The notes under the pieces are model-generated. The model did not search any database, was not told the DNA's origin, and saw only the letters and a program-made list of their open reading frames with translations. From an uncultured Parabacteroides sp. (GTDB lineage: Bacteria > Bacteroidota > Bacteroidia > Bacteroidales > Tannerellaceae), in contig CASFNG010000006.1 in NCBI GenBank assembly GCA_949296075.1, positions 1-64,000 on the forward strand: a stretch of DNA of 64,000 bases, read 5' to 3'. Made by a program: the position numbers and the translations under genes. Shown here in pieces: positions 62,784-64,000 of this stretch (the stretch's first letter is position 1; each line of letters starts with the position of its first letter).

Positions 62784-64000
62784 TCATGGCATCGTGGCGA
62801 AGCCCTCGGCTCTCACGCTCCAGCTCCCATCTTTCGGGAATCCGGGGCACTCCCCGGTCGATCCGTCCCATCCTTTTACCATCATGGCTACGGCGGTGAG
62901 CAACGCCCCGTTAGAGGGGAAATAAGGGAAAGGCCCACCCGTGGCCAAGCCATGCTCGTCAAACTGGAAATTGGGCGAGGCGTGCAGTAGATAATCGATG
63001 GCCAAATCCGGCTTCCCTGTACGGGCGGCAGCCATAGCCAGCATCGGGAAATCCCATCCCCACACACGGTCGAAATTCCAGGAAGTCGTTACCTTATCCA
63101 ATGTCCGGACAAAAGTATCCCGGTCTACCCCATCTCCCGGCAACATCCCCAGCGTACCGATCAGCGCAGGATGCTCAAAGGTATATTTAGACCACATATC
63201 GGGGATTCCCTCATAGGTCGTATATACCCCATCCTCCACAGGTAGCGGGGATAACTTCTCCTCCACTTCCCGCCATTTCTCCTCCACGGGCAAAGAGAGC
63301 CGCTCTCTCCACTGCCGGGCCACACGCAGGCCGAACTGCCAATAGCCAAGCTCGAACGCGGGATTGACCGTCAGCAGGGGATCCGTGTTCTCGGAAACGA
63401 TAAATACAGGAGGACCTAACACATAGCGATCCCACTCCTGGTCGTATCGCACGAAATCCGCCATGAAATCCGCCGTGGCGAAAACGACGTCGCGCCATTT
63501 CTCCAGCGTCTCACGTGTAGGATGCGCCCGATAGTCCAGCTCGGCGATATAAATAGGATGAGGTTGCTGCCAAACCAAGGTAGCGTGGATCGGATGCGGC
63601 CACTCCCGGTCGATGTCGGCCGTGCATTTAGGCCAACGGGCGCCCTTGTAACCCTGTTTCTCAGCTCTTGCCCGAGAACTTGGCAAAAAGTCAGCATAAA
63701 TCCGGGAAATCTTCTCCAACAAATCCCAACGATTCCACAGCGCATAATGCACCCCGTGCCACCAGATCATCTCGAAGTGGAAACGGCCATACCAACCGTT
63801 ATTCACTAATCCGCTTTCTTGGGGCGGAAGCGATCCCGCCTCATTCACTCGCATCAGATATTGCGACAGCACGATCCGCCGCTCCAGCTCCCTCCAACGG
63901 GTATCCGAACTGCCGGACAGATCGATAGCCGCCCCCGAGTTCCAATATTTCTCCCACGCCTTGGCGCTCAAAGCGAAAATGTCCTCGCTCCCGGCTTGGG
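62784..64000 (-). CDS. GH65-like six-hairpin glycosidase, 5' end beyond window
   Basis: The frame stays open through the right edge, so the N-terminus is missing (a TTG at 63971 is not the real start). About 405 residues are visible, rich in aromatic helices such as GWYGRFHFEMIWWHGVHYAL, WNRWDLLEKISRIYADFL and PAFELGYWQFGLRVARQWRE. The toroidal (alpha/alpha)6 pattern and WGWDFPMLAMAAARTGKPDL resemble GH65 and related families. I cannot settle the family or the substrate without the missing part. It starts the visible part of the minus-strand glycan cluster. Confidence 0.6.
   Translation of the reverse strand, partial: QAGSEDIFALSAKAWEKYWNSGAAIDLSGSSDTRWRELERRIVLSQYLMRVNEAGSLPPQESGLVNNGWYGRFHFEMIWWHGVHYALWNRWDLLEKISRIYADFLPSSRARAEKQGYKGARWPKCTADIDREWPHPIHATLVWQQPHPIYIAELDYRAHPTRETLEKWRDVVFATADFMADFVRYDQEWDRYVLGPPVFIVSENTDPLLTVNPAFELGYWQFGLRVARQWRERLSLPVEEKWREVEEKLSPLPVEDGVYTTYEGIPDMWSKYTFEHPALIGTLGMLPGDGVDRDTFVRTLDKVTTSWNFDRVWGWDFPMLAMAAARTGKPDLAIDYLLHASPNFQFDEHGLATGGPFPYFPSNGALLTAVAMMVKGWDGSTGECPGFPKDGSWSVRAEGFATMP

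Overview
The window reads as chromosomal DNA of a Bacteroidales bacterium, most likely Parabacteroides (a P. distasonis-like species). The reasons are Bacteroidetes-type promoters (a TAnnTTTG -7 box before many genes), lipoprotein-rich type V (FimA/Mfa) pilus genes, a RicinB-GH2 and S-type sulfatase carbohydrate cluster, and a Bacteroidales-style set of housekeeping genes. Species identity is inferred from family resemblance and was not computed. I saw no tRNA or rRNA gene, CRISPR array or intact insertion sequence.

Region 1 (1-16.9 kb): a 22-bp tandem repeat at the left edge, an AraC-type regulator, then about 15.5 kb of same-strand genes forming a large type V pilus locus. It holds several FimA/Mfa1-like lipoprotein pilins, FimB/Mfa2-like subunits, a DUF3575 protein, an OmpA/TPR lipoprotein, and a 1534-residue secreted protein with four internal repeats and a type IX secretion-like C-terminus. 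Six of the lipoproteins end in a similar hydrophobic strand, the candidate donor strand for pilus assembly. A stem-loop follows the probable major pilin gene.

Region 2 (17-37.3 kb): mostly housekeeping genes. These are a DUF362/polyferredoxin pair, tgt (with its usual zinc cysteines absent), an LptF/G permease, pheT-yebC, trmD, the threonine catabolism pair (dehydrogenase and kbl), a PHP phosphatase, a corrinoid adenosyltransferase, grpE-dnaJ, a double-PDZ protein, mutS2 and corA. A second, degenerate array with 22-bp period lies at 22.0-22.2 kb.

Region 3 (37.3-40 kb): a small accessory island. A serine recombinase has lost its catalytic serine but keeps its C-terminal DNA-binding helix-turn-helix. 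It is divergent from a 70-residue protein and a compact AAA ATPase-DUF4435 (TOPRIM-like) fusion whose architecture recalls OLD/PARIS anti-phage effectors.

Region 4 (40-55.2 kb): an ArnT-like glycosyltransferase, a PhoB/PhoR-like two-component pair, dapA, ligA, and a complete PAPS-making and using operon (SLC13 permease, cysC, cysD, cysN, sulfotransferase) without sulfate-reduction genes, so the activated sulfate is probably used for sulfonation. Next to it is a candidate 6S RNA with its own promoter and a strong terminator.

Region 5 (55.2-64 kb): a minus-strand carbohydrate-degradation cluster with a GH65-like enzyme (cut by the window edge), GH43, a RicinB-GH2 beta-galactosidase-like enzyme, an S-type sulfatase and a metallophosphoesterase lipoprotein. 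It probably acts on a sulfated or galactose-containing glycan.
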